This document shows positions 45,831 through 54,004 of a stretch of 64,000 bases of DNA, one piece after another. The notes beneath the pieces were generated by a model, which was given only the letters and a program-made list of their open reading frames with translations, made no database searches and had not been told where the DNA came from. The position numbers were made by a program, and so were the translations under genes. Source of the stretch: Lysobacter sp. (lineage in GTDB: Bacteria > Pseudomonadota > Gammaproteobacteria > Xanthomonadales > Xanthomonadaceae); NCBI GenBank assembly GCA_013141175.1, contig JABFRN010000001.1, forward strand, positions 2,996,001-3,060,000. Reading direction: 5' to 3'. Position 1 is the stretch's first letter. Each line of letters opens with the position of its first letter.

Positions 45831-45854
45831 CTGCTGACACAGCGTTGTCAGCAG
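45831..45854. promoter_or_regulatory. Inverted-repeat operator upstream of the second VOC gene
   Basis: CTGCTGACA (45831-45839) and TGTCAGCAG (45846-45854) are 9-bp perfect arms around a 6-bp spacer, 47 bp before the second VOC gene. It shares GCTGACA / TGTCAGC with the site at 45380. Confidence 0.78.
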
Positions 45855-45901
45855 CCTGCGCGCAGCATGCGGACTTCCGTTCCGCAGCCCGAGGAGGCCG
45901 C

Positions 45902-46288
45902 ATGCAACACGCCCGACACAACGCCGTCAATTGGTTCGAGATCCCGGTTCGCGATCTGGATCGCGCGCAGCGTTTCTACGAAGCAGTGTTCGATTCGCCG
46001 CTGCGCCGCGAACAGGCCGGACCCATGACGACCCTCGCGGTGTTCCCGTACGAAAAATACGGGGTGGGCGGCTGCCTGTTCGCCAATGCCGACGGCCCGC
46101 AGCCATCGCAGGACGGCGCTGTCGTCTACCTCAATGCCGAGCCCTCGCTCGATGCGACGCTGGCGCGCGTGGAAGCCGCAGGCGGACGGGTGACGCTGCC
46201 GCGTACCGAGCTGCCGGAAGGGATGGGCTGCTTCGCCCACATCGCCGACAGCGAAGGCAATCGCGTCGGTCTGCACGCATTGGCCTGA
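45902..46288 (+). CDS. VOC (glyoxalase-like) protein 2
   Basis: The 128-residue protein begins NWFEIPVRDLDRAQRFYEAVF and has the closing GCFAHIADSEGNRVGLHAL of the VOC superfamily. It belongs to the bacterial group annotated as lactoylglutathione-lyase-like or PhnB-like without known substrate. It is followed by the YafY regulator after 48 bp. Together with VOC 1 it forms a small regulon under matching operators. Confidence 0.88.
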   Translation: MQHARHNAVNWFEIPVRDLDRAQRFYEAVFDSPLRREQAGPMTTLAVFPYEKYGVGGCLFANADGPQPSQDGAVVYLNAEPSLDATLARVEAAGGRVTLPRTELPEGMGCFAHIADSEGNRVGLHALA

Positions 46289-46336
46289 GCATGTCAGGAT
46301 GCGCCGTCTCCGACGACCGCTCCCAAGCCTGACGCC

Positions 46337-47026
46337 ATGCGCCGCGCCGACCGTCTGTTCCAGATCGTGCAACTCATTCGCGGCCGTCGACTGACGACGG
46401 CCGCGTTCCTCGCCGATCGCCTTGAAGTCTCGCAGCGTTCGGTCTATCGCGACGTCGCTGCGCTGCAGGCGCAGGGCGTGCCGATCGAGGGCGAGGCCGG
46501 CGTCGGCTACCGCATGCGTCGCGGCTTCGATCTGCCGCCGCTGATGTTCACGACCCAGGAAGCGCAGGCGCTGGTGGCTTGCGTGCGGGTCGCGCAGCCG
46601 CGGATCGACACCGGGCTTGCGCGCCATGCGGACGATGCGTTGGCGAAAATCCTCGCAGTGCTGCCGATGGCCGAGCGCGTCGCCGCCGAAAGCCTGTCGG
46701 TCTACGCGCCGCAGGTGGGCCCCGATCACGCCACCCGCGAACGCCTGGAACAACTGCGCCATGCCACCGACCGCAAGACCAAATTGCGCATCGATTATCT
46801 CGATCTCAAGGACGATGCCAGCGCGCGCGTGGTGCGACCGCTGGGTTGTTTCTTCTGGGGCGATGTCTGGACGCTGGCGGCATGGTGCGAATCGCGCGAC
46901 GCCTTCCGCAATTTCCGCGTCGATCGCATCCAGCGGATCGAGCTGCTGGCGGAACAGTTCCGCGACGAATCCGGCAAGACCTTGCCGGATCTGATCCGCA
47001 GCTACGACTGCGAGGATCTTGGCTGA
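46337..47026 (+). CDS. YafY-family HTH/WYL transcriptional regulator
   Basis: The 229-residue regulator has an N-terminal winged helix (ADRLFQIVQLIRGRRLTTAAFLADRLEVSQRSVYRDVAAL, DeoR/HTH_11 type) and a C-terminal WYL-like sensing domain (about 135-225; KLRIDYLDLKDDASARVVRPLG, FWGDVWTLAAWCESR, FRNFRVDRIQ). The WYL core is present as VWTLAAWC. The two GCTGACA-type operators upstream of the VOC genes are its likely sites. Confidence 0.92.
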   Translation: MRRADRLFQIVQLIRGRRLTTAAFLADRLEVSQRSVYRDVAALQAQGVPIEGEAGVGYRMRRGFDLPPLMFTTQEAQALVACVRVAQPRIDTGLARHADDALAKILAVLPMAERVAAESLSVYAPQVGPDHATRERLEQLRHATDRKTKLRIDYLDLKDDASARVVRPLGCFFWGDVWTLAAWCESRDAFRNFRVDRIQRIELLAEQFRDESGKTLPDLIRSYDCEDLG

Positions 47027-47129
47027 CGATCATCCGGCTTTGCATGCGGGGCATTCGACGGGTATCGTCGAGGACACATCGAGACGTGGCGATCGAGCCT
47101 GTCGGGTACTGTCGCTGGAGCGAATGGGT

Positions 47130-47726
47130 ATGAGTATCGAGTCCGGAAGATCACGGCTGCACGCGGTCATCGCGCTGTCCGTTGCGCTGTTGTTGTGCCC
47201 GCATCCGCTACGGGCCAACGATGCCTGCCCGGTGGACATGGTCCAGGCCGGCAGCAGTTGCAACGGTGGCGTCTGCGTGCCGATCTGCGTTTATCCGCAG
47301 GCGCCGCCGTCGTTCCCGGTCGATACCGGTCCGGCGGGTCCGGTGTCCGTCCTCTCGGGGCATTGGACCCTGATCCGCTGGGAGGATGCGAAAGGCAAGC
47401 CCGGATACAGTCTGGGCGCGGATCTGATGTCCGCAGCCGGAGCGGATGCGCTGGCCATGCGCAAATGCGCGAGTGCAGGCCGCAGGCATTGCAGGATCCA
47501 TGGCCGATACGATGCCGGAATCCTGGCGGTGGCGCGCGCTGCCGATGGCGGCCTGTTCTTCCACGTCTACGACTACCCGCAGACGTACATGCGCGTGAAA
47601 GAACTCAAGAAGGCCGCGAAAAGCGCCAAGAAAAAAATCGTCGAAGAATGCGCTGCGGCGTCGAAGAGCCGCTGCAAGTTCGTGCAAATGGTGCCCAGCG
47701 ACCAGTGGGCCGAATACAATTTTTGA
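47130..47726 (+). CDS. Exported cysteine-rich protein, possibly DUF4189-like
   Basis: The product has 198 residues with a signal peptide (LHAVIALSVALLLCPHPLRA, cleavage near residue 29) and about ten cysteines, including NGGVCVPICV and EECAAASKSRCKFVQ. The middle (DLMSAAGADALAMRKCASAGRRHC) resembles DUF4189 repeats, in which alanine-rich helices and paired cysteines alternate. TGGAG is 9 nt from ATG 47130 and only 3 nt from ATG 47124, favouring 47130. Likely a disulfide-stabilised periplasmic or secreted protein. Confidence 0.65.
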   Translation: MSIESGRSRLHAVIALSVALLLCPHPLRANDACPVDMVQAGSSCNGGVCVPICVYPQAPPSFPVDTGPAGPVSVLSGHWTLIRWEDAKGKPGYSLGADLMSAAGADALAMRKCASAGRRHCRIHGRYDAGILAVARAADGGLFFHVYDYPQTYMRVKELKKAAKSAKKKIVEECAAASKSRCKFVQMVPSDQWAEYNF

Positions 47727-47752
47727 GCAGCCGCCTGCGATGGCGGTGGTCG

Positions 47753-48454
47753 TCAGCGCAGTTCGATCTTCAACCGGCTTCCACGCCAGACCAGCACCGC
47801 ACCGTCGCGGGTGATCCGTTCGATCACGATCTCGCCGAGCACGTCGCCTTCCTTCAGTCGTTGCCCGTCGACAATCACGAAACGCTGCGACGGCGCTTCA
47901 TTCCATAGATGCATGCTGAGTTTCAGCGCCGGCAATTGCTTGCGCGCTTCCGGATCGAGATCGGCGAGCGAAACGATCTGATCGCCTGTCGCGGGCGTTG
48001 CCGGCTGAACCTGCGGCACGGGTGGTGCGATGTCGGGTTCGGGCGGTGGCGCGGGCAGTTCGCGTGCGACCGTGGTCGCGACCGGCGCGGGCGAGGCCTT
48101 CATCGGTGCGGCGGGTGCTTCCGTTGCGATGGCCTGTTGCGGAGGTTCGGATGTCGTCGGTATCGGCGCAGGTGCCTGCGTTTCGGTCGCGGTGGGTGCC
48201 GATGGGGGCGCATTCGCGTCAATGACCGCATCGGATACGGGAAGCGCTGCAGGCGGCGAAGGGCTGCGCTGTGCGAACAACCACAGCGCCGCGATCAGCG
48301 ACAGCACGCCGACGCCACCGATCGCCAGCAGCGGCCATTGCTTGCGCGCAGGCGCGGGTGCGGCCGTGCCCGGCATCGTCGTGAACAGATCTGGCGCTTC
48401 GCTGCGGCGGCGTGCGGTTTCGGATTTGCGCAGGGCATCGAGGATGAAGGACAT
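47753..48454 (-). CDS. gspB: Type II secretion accessory protein GspB/XpsB-like
   Basis: The 233-residue protein starts MSFILDALRKSETARRR, the characteristic GspB N-terminus, has one transmembrane helix (about 40-62), a long Pro/Ala-rich periplasmic linker and a C-terminal GspB domain (about 165-233; LPALKLSMHLWNEAPSQRFVIVDGQRLKEGD). With GspA it helps place the secretin of the type II system across peptidoglycan. It starts 3 bp after the gspA stop. Confidence 0.93.
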   Translation of the reverse strand: MSFILDALRKSETARRRSEAPDLFTTMPGTAAPAPARKQWPLLAIGGVGVLSLIAALWLFAQRSPSPPAALPVSDAVIDANAPPSAPTATETQAPAPIPTTSEPPQQAIATEAPAAPMKASPAPVATTVARELPAPPPEPDIAPPVPQVQPATPATGDQIVSLADLDPEARKQLPALKLSMHLWNEAPSQRFVIVDGQRLKEGDVLGEIVIERITRDGAVLVWRGSRLKIELR

Positions 48455-48457
48455 CGA

Positions 48458-50134
48458 TCACTCTCCCGCTGCGGAAAGATGCGGGCCTGTTGCGTCCGAG
48501 GACAGCACGAACAGGGTTTCCGGGCCGAGAATGGCGTCGCTGCGCAGACCGTGCCGCGCCTGGAATGCGCGCAGCGCGATCGATGGATCGGTACGGTCGA
48601 CAGCGGATGCGTCGGTGCCGGGTGTGTCGAGGTTGGCGGTGCGCAGTCGTTGTCGCACCCATTCCAATGCTGCGGCATCGCCGGCCGCGAATCCGATTTC
48701 GAGCGCGTCCGGCGCATTCCAGAGTGCGAGGTATTCGCCGTTCCACACGGCGGCCAGTGCGACCCGGTCGATCTCGAGCTTCGTGCCGTCGAGGGAGATG
48801 CGTGCGCTTGCCGCATCGGCGCCAAGCAACGATGCCCAGACCGCTTTCGGTTCTGCGCGCAGGCGCAGCAGCACCGGACGGTCGAAGCGCAGCAGCTGAT
48901 CGAGACTCGCGCGGCTGCGCAGACAGCGCCAACCCGGAGCGGGCAGCGGCGGACAGGCATCGGGCGCGATGGCGCGCACGGCGGCCGGCGCTTTCCATGC
49001 CGCCACCAGAGCCTGCCACTCGTGCGGCGATGTCGGCGACGATGCGCGGACCCGCTGCAGCAGCGCGTCGCCGTCGAGTGTGGGTGGCTGTGCTGCGGGC
49101 GTTTCGACCTGAGCAGGCGATGCGATTGCAGCATCCGACACCGACGTGTCGGTTGGTGCGGTGCCCGACAGCGCAAATGCGATCGCCGCGACGCCGACAA
49201 TCAGCGCAGCGGCGATGAGCAGCGGTTTGCGGTCGCGCTCCGTCTCTGCGTGCGCCGACGGCGCCAGCGCTTCGTTCGCGGCGCGGTCGACGGTCTTCGC
49301 ATCGATGGTCAGCAGGTCGTGCGCGTAACCGCCGAGCAACGCGCGTTCGGCGATCACGTTGATCAGGCGCGGCACGCCGCCGCTGCGCTGGTACACGCGG
49401 CGCACGGCATCGGCCGAAAAGGGAAAGCGGTCCGCGCCGGCGGTGTTCAGCCGATGGCGCAGATAGGCCGCAGTGCCGGCTTCGTCGAGCGGACGCAGGT
49501 GATAGCGCGCGGTGATGCGTTGCGCGAGCTGGCGCAGTTCCGGACGGGCGAGGGTTTCGCGCAGCTCGGGCTGGCCGATCAGGATGATCTGCAGCAGCTT
49601 CTGGGTTTCGGTTTCGAGATTGGTCAGCAGCCGCACCTGTTCCAGCGCTTCGGTCGACAGGTTCTGCGCCTCGTCGATGATCAGCACGACCTTGTCGCCT
49701 TTCGCGTACGCCTCCAGCAGATAGGCGCTGAGCGCGTCGAACATCGCCTTGCCGCCGGGGGGCTTCGATGCAACGGCCCGGGGTTTGCGTTTGGCGGTGC
49801 CCGGCGCAACTGCGGGCGCACTGGCCTTGCCTCCGACGGGCAGCCGCAGTTCCTCGCAGATGGTCTGCAACAGTTCCGCCGGTTCCAGCCGCGGGTTCAG
49901 CACCAGCGCGGCGTGGGTGTTCTCCGGCAACTGGTTCAGCAGCAGCCGGCTGAGCGTGGTCTTGCCGGTGCCGACTTCGCCGGTGAGCTGCACGAAACCG
50001 CCGCCGCCACCCTGGCGGATGCCATAGAGCAGATGCGCCAACGCGTCGCGGTGGTGTTCGCTGAGGAACACGTAATGCGGGTCGGGCGTGATCGAGAACG
50101 GCGCCTGTTCGAGGCCGTAATACTCCAGATACAT
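48458..50134 (-). CDS. gspA: GspA/ExeA-family AAA ATPase with peptidoglycan-binding region
   Basis: The 558-residue protein has an AAA domain with Walker A TGEVGTGKTT (51-60), Walker B VLIIDEAQN (150-157) and the IGQPELRETL / RITARYHLRPLD elements of the ExeA group, a transmembrane helix near 305-325 and a periplasmic C-terminus whose end (IALRAFQARHGLRSDAILGPETLFVLS) is a peptidoglycan-binding type 1 motif. It drives secretin insertion through the wall together with GspB. MYLEYYGLEQAPFSITPDP is the standard family N-terminus and fixes the start. The 12 core gsp genes are not in this window. Confidence 0.94.
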   Translation of the reverse strand: MYLEYYGLEQAPFSITPDPHYVFLSEHHRDALAHLLYGIRQGGGGGFVQLTGEVGTGKTTLSRLLLNQLPENTHAALVLNPRLEPAELLQTICEELRLPVGGKASAPAVAPGTAKRKPRAVASKPPGGKAMFDALSAYLLEAYAKGDKVVLIIDEAQNLSTEALEQVRLLTNLETETQKLLQIILIGQPELRETLARPELRQLAQRITARYHLRPLDEAGTAAYLRHRLNTAGADRFPFSADAVRRVYQRSGGVPRLINVIAERALLGGYAHDLLTIDAKTVDRAANEALAPSAHAETERDRKPLLIAAALIVGVAAIAFALSGTAPTDTSVSDAAIASPAQVETPAAQPPTLDGDALLQRVRASSPTSPHEWQALVAAWKAPAAVRAIAPDACPPLPAPGWRCLRSRASLDQLLRFDRPVLLRLRAEPKAVWASLLGADAASARISLDGTKLEIDRVALAAVWNGEYLALWNAPDALEIGFAAGDAAALEWVRQRLRTANLDTPGTDASAVDRTDPSIALRAFQARHGLRSDAILGPETLFVLSSDATGPHLSAAGE

Positions 50135-50199
50135 GCGGGGCTGCTGTCGGCCGGCGGGAGCGGGGTGCCTAGACTGCCACAGCGGCAACGTTCCCGTCG

Positions 50200-51150
50200 T
50201 TATTCGCCGATGACCCTGGACTCGCCGGTGGCCAGGATCTCAGGGTGTTCGATCCTCTGCGGCCGTACCAGCAGCGGATAGACCAGCACCACGCCGAGGA
50301 TGATCGCCACGCCGAGGTAGAACTGCGGGGTGAGCTCGCGCTGTTCGCCCAGCAGCAGGATCGCCAGCGCGATCGCGTAGACCGGTTCCAGGTTGATCGC
50401 CAGCTGCGACCCGAACGCGGTGAGATGGCGCAGCGCCATCAGCGACAGCGCGAACGGCACCAGCGTGCAGGCGACCGCCAATGCGAGCAGATAGGCGCCA
50501 TCGCGCAGGTCCGGCAACACGAACGGGTCGCCGCCGAACGCGGGCGACAGCAGCCCGGTGAGCGGCGCGATCACGGTCATCGCCGCCACGCCGGCCGCCA
50601 TCTCCACCGCCGTGACCGACAGGGCGTCGCTGTGCTCGACCAGTCGCTTGTTGAGCGAGCTGAAGCAGGCGACGAAAAGGGCCGAGATCGTGCCCACCAC
50701 CACCCCCATCAGCATGTCGCCGGGCACGCCGCCCGCGACCAGCGCCACCCCCGGCAATACCGCGATGCCCAGCCCGACTTCGCGCTTCGACAGCCGTTTG
50801 CCGGTCAGCATGGGTTCGATCAGCGCGGTGAACACCGTGGACAGGGCCATGCAGGTGGCGCCGACCGAGGCGTTGGAGAGTTTGATCGAGGCATAGAAGG
50901 TCAGCCAATGCAGCGCGACCAGCACGCCCACGCCCGCATAACTCCAGCGCAGCCGCGCGGACATCGCACGCAGCCCGCGCCAGACGCGCGGCAACAGCAT
51001 CAGCAGCGCGACGACCAGCAGCATCCGCCACCACACCAGCGGAAGCGCCGGCAGGCTGATCAGCTTGCCGATGATCGCGGTGAAGCCCCACAGCACCACG
51101 CAGAGATGGATCTGCAGCCAGGCGGTGCGGGTAGCGGTGGATGAGGTCAT
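50200..51150 (-). CDS. EamA-family transporter (DMT superfamily) 1
   Basis: The 316-residue protein has ten predicted transmembrane helices in two EamA repeats, starting WLQIHLCVVLWGFTAIIGKLI, with the late signature LTAFGSQLAINLEPVYAIALAILLLGE. This is the group of drug/metabolite exporters that includes RhaT-like and threonine/homoserine exporters; substrate unknown. It is 26 bp downstream of the LysR gene on the same strand and may be cotranscribed with it. Confidence 0.9.
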   Translation of the reverse strand: MTSSTATRTAWLQIHLCVVLWGFTAIIGKLISLPALPLVWWRMLLVVALLMLLPRVWRGLRAMSARLRWSYAGVGVLVALHWLTFYASIKLSNASVGATCMALSTVFTALIEPMLTGKRLSKREVGLGIAVLPGVALVAGGVPGDMLMGVVVGTISALFVACFSSLNKRLVEHSDALSVTAVEMAAGVAAMTVIAPLTGLLSPAFGGDPFVLPDLRDGAYLLALAVACTLVPFALSLMALRHLTAFGSQLAINLEPVYAIALAILLLGEQRELTPQFYLGVAIILGVVLVYPLLVRPQRIEHPEILATGESRVIGE

Positions 51151-51176
51151 CGGCGATCGGTCCGGAAGGTCGCGCA

Positions 51177-52070
51177 TTATCGCCGCGCGCGTTCTTCCGC
51201 GCTCACCGCCAGCAGCCAGTCGACGAACGCCTGTGCGGCCGGACGAAGGCGTCGATGCGAGGGATAGACGATGTGATAACTCCAGCGCGCGGGCAGGATC
51301 GGCCCCGGCAGCCGCTGCAGGCGGCCATCGTCGAGCCAAGGCGTCGCGATCTTCTCCCGCGCCAGGGTCGCGCCGAGGCCGCGCGCGGCGGCTTCCATGG
51401 CGTCGGTGCTGTCGCTGAAGGTATGGCGCACGTCGAGCTGCACGCCGTGCACGTCGGCGGCGCGGAACCAGTCGGGCCAGCCCTGCCGGGCCAGATCGGC
51501 CACCAGCGGCAGCGTCGCGATGTCGGACGGGGTCGAAACGCGCTTCGCGATGTCCGCATTCGCGACCGGAAACAGCGCGTCGTCCATCACGTGGTGCGAG
51601 GTCAGGCCGGCCCAATGCCCGGGGCCGTGGCGGATGCCCAGATCGGGGCCGCCGTCGTCGAAGCGGGTGAGCGCGATCTCGGTATCGATGGCGATGCTGA
51701 TCCGTGGATGCAGCGCCGTGAACGACGGCAGTCGCGGCAACAGCCACGCCTGGGTCAGCGAGTGCAGGGTGGAGATGCGCACGCGATCGTGGTCCTCGCG
51801 CGCGCCGCGCAGGCCGCGCAGCACGCCCTCCAGATCGGTCAAGGCGCTGCCGGCGGCGTCGGCCAGGCGGCGGCCTTCGGCAGTGAGGGTCACGCCACGG
51901 GCATGGCGCTGGAACAGGGCGACGCCGAGCCGGGTTTCGAGCTTGCGCACGTGATGGCTCACCGCGCTGGCGGTCAGGTGCAACTCCTCTGCGGCGTGGG
52001 CGAAGTTCTGGTGGCGGGCTGCGGCCTCGAACGCCGACAGGGCCGGCAGCCAATCCGGTCGCAAGCTCAT
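51177..52070 (-). CDS. LysR-family regulator, GcvA-like
   Basis: The 297-residue protein has an N-terminal winged helix (WLPALSAFEAAARHQNFAHAAEELHLTASAVSHHVRKLE) and a type 2 periplasmic-binding-like effector domain. The SAVSHHVRKLETRLGVALF motif and RPDWLPALSAFEAAAR opening match the GcvA-like subgroup. It lies between two EamA transporter genes, divergent from the second (152-bp gap), and so is a likely controller of one or both. Confidence 0.93.
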   Translation of the reverse strand: MSLRPDWLPALSAFEAAARHQNFAHAAEELHLTASAVSHHVRKLETRLGVALFQRHARGVTLTAEGRRLADAAGSALTDLEGVLRGLRGAREDHDRVRISTLHSLTQAWLLPRLPSFTALHPRISIAIDTEIALTRFDDGGPDLGIRHGPGHWAGLTSHHVMDDALFPVANADIAKRVSTPSDIATLPLVADLARQGWPDWFRAADVHGVQLDVRHTFSDSTDAMEAAARGLGATLAREKIATPWLDDGRLQRLPGPILPARWSYHIVYPSHRRLRPAAQAFVDWLLAVSAEERARR

Positions 52071-52079
52071 GGCAAGCCT

Positions 52080-52092
52080 CAAATCTGATTTG
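52080..52092. promoter_or_regulatory. Possible LysR binding palindrome
   Basis: CAAAT and ATTTG around CTG form a short AT-rich palindrome 10 bp upstream of the lysR start, in the divergent gap to the second EamA gene. It fits the T-N11-A type of LysR site loosely. Short, so may be chance. Confidence 0.3.
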
Positions 52093-52222
52093 TGTCTATG
52101 CGCCGGATTATGCGCTTGTCGCTTGATTCCCGCCCTCGATAATGAGCGCACGCCCTGTCCTCCGACCATCGCCAGATCACCGGCCGATACGTCGAACCCC
52201 GCAACTTCTCTACGGAACCATC

Positions 52223-53119
52223 ATGACTGCAGCCACCGTCTCCCCGGCGCTCGAAGCGCGTACCGCTCCGGCGTGGGTCACGCCGCTCGAACTCGGCCTG
52301 CTCGGCGCGATCTGGGGCGCCTCCTTCATGTTCATGCGCGTGGCCGCGCCGGAGTTCGGGGCGATGCCGCTGGTCGCGATCCGGCTGGGGCTGGGCGCGA
52401 TCATCCTGCTGCCGTTCCTGTGGCGCGAACGGCGTGCGTTCGATCGCCGGCTGTGGCCGCGTTTGGCGCTGATCGGTGCGATCAATTCGGCGATTCCGTT
52501 CACGCTCTTCGCGTGGGCCGCGCAGCGCGCGCCTGCGGGCGTCGGCGCGATCACCAATTCGATGGCGGTGCTGTTCGCGGCGCTGGTTGCGTTCCTGTTC
52601 TACGGCGAAAAGATCGGTGCACGCCGGGCGGTGGCGCTGATTGCGGGCTTCGCGGGCGTGATCGTGCTCGCCAGCGGCAAGGTCGGCGGCGCCAGCATCG
52701 GCCTGCCGGTGGCGGCCGGCACCTTCGCGGCGTTCCTGTACGGCGTCGGCGGCAATCTGGTGAAGCGCCATCTCGCCGGTCTGCCGGCCACCGCGGTGGC
52801 GGCGGCGACATTGAGCTGCGCGGCGCTGATGACCGCGCCGTTCGCGATCGCGCAATGGCCGCAGCATGCGGTATCGGCGAAATCATGGGGCGCGGTGGCC
52901 ACCCTCGGCGTGCTCTGCACCGGGATCGCTTTCGTGATGTATTACCGGCTGATCGCGCGGATCGGCGCCAGCCGCGCCGCCACCGCGACCTATCTGGTGC
53001 CGCTGTTCGGCGTGGGCTGGGCGTGGCTGCTGTTGGACGAGCCGTTGACGATGACGATGGTCATCGCCGGGGCCTTGATTCTCGGCAGCGTCGTGCTCAG
53101 CCAGCGGCCGGTGAAGTAG
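52223..53119 (+). CDS. EamA-family transporter (DMT superfamily) 2
   Basis: The 298-residue protein has ten predicted helices, the opening LGLLGAIWGASFMFMRVAAPEFG and the ending GASRAATATYLVPLFGVGWAWLLLDEPLT, the common EamA signature. It is only distantly related to transporter 1. Export of amino acids or small metabolites is likely. It is divergent from the LysR gene, the classical target arrangement. Confidence 0.91.
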   Translation: MTAATVSPALEARTAPAWVTPLELGLLGAIWGASFMFMRVAAPEFGAMPLVAIRLGLGAIILLPFLWRERRAFDRRLWPRLALIGAINSAIPFTLFAWAAQRAPAGVGAITNSMAVLFAALVAFLFYGEKIGARRAVALIAGFAGVIVLASGKVGGASIGLPVAAGTFAAFLYGVGGNLVKRHLAGLPATAVAAATLSCAALMTAPFAIAQWPQHAVSAKSWGAVATLGVLCTGIAFVMYYRLIARIGASRAATATYLVPLFGVGWAWLLLDEPLTMTMVIAGALILGSVVLSQRPVK

Positions 53120-53134
53120 CCGGCCGGCGCGCGG

Positions 53135-53815
53135 TCACTCCGCCGGCACCGTCATCGCGACGCCGACCATCGGTGCCCGTCGCGGCACGCCTTCCTCATC
53201 GAGCAGACGGTCGATGCGCGCGAAGACCTCCGGACGCGAAAAGGGTTTTTTCATGAAATCGTCGGCGCCGATGCGCTGCACGTAGAACTGCTCGGTCGCC
53301 TGCACGTTGCCGCTGATCATGATGATCGGCACCAGCTTGGTCGACGGCTGGCGGCGCAGGGCGCGCAGGGCGGCAAAGCCGTCCATGCCCGGCAGCACGA
53401 TATCCAGGAAGATCAGATCGGGAGTCAGATCACGCGTCAGTTCCAGCGCGTCTTCGGCGGTGTACGCCTCGAGCGTCTGGAACCCGTTCTGCTGCAGCAT
53501 CTTGCGCAGCACGGCCACGATCGTCGTCGAGTCGTCCACGATCAGCACCCGGGTACCGGGACGGACGTTGCCGCGAGGCTTCTCCCTGCGTTCCGGGCCC
53601 TCGTAAAGTTCGCTCCCGATCGGCATGGCCAGCGCTGCCTCGACCAGCACCTCGGGCGTGGCGGCATCGGCCAGCGCGTCCAGCTCCTCGGGGGTGGGCG
53701 TCGGCGGGCGTTGCGGCGGCAGCGGCGCCGGGACGGGCATCGGCGCAGGGGCAATGGAGGTGTCGCGACCGCGGATCGTGTCCCGCCATCGCTTGACCGA
53801 ATCGAAAATACTCAC
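53135..53815 (-). CDS. Single-domain response regulator with proline-rich N-terminus
   Basis: The 226-residue protein has a GTG start at 53815 preceded by GAGGGAG (8 nt). An N-terminal 85 residues contain the proline-rich APMPVPAPLPPQRPPTPTP linker, and a receiver domain (about 88-210) has DD at 94-95, phosphoacceptor Asp138 in FLDIVLPGMDGF and KKPFSRPE. There is no output domain. This resembles PilG/PilH-like or chemosensory receivers; the extra N-terminus and linker suggest docking to a partner. It is convergent with EamA transporter 2. Confidence 0.87.
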   Translation of the reverse strand: MSIFDSVKRWRDTIRGRDTSIAPAPMPVPAPLPPQRPPTPTPEELDALADAATPEVLVEAALAMPIGSELYEGPERREKPRGNVRPGTRVLIVDDSTTIVAVLRKMLQQNGFQTLEAYTAEDALELTRDLTPDLIFLDIVLPGMDGFAALRALRRQPSTKLVPIIMISGNVQATEQFYVQRIGADDFMKKPFSRPEVFARIDRLLDEEGVPRRAPMVGVAMTVPAE

Positions 53816-54004
53816 ACGGTTTACTCCCTCGGACAGATTCCGGCAGATGGAGCCCGGATCGGATGCCTCCCCGTCGGGCATCCCCTCAAACAGCGGCAAT
53901 CCAAGCCTTGGGCGGACCTGCAGAGCATAGCGGCCCGGCAAGGAAGGGCCAAGCTGCCGGATCGGGCAGCTGGACATCCCCGGCCGGGGCACCGGCACCG
54001 GGGC

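Noticed and set aside
47727-47752. Short CCGCC/GGCGG hairpin between convergent genes
   Set aside because: Five-bp stem without T-run; too weak to call a terminator.
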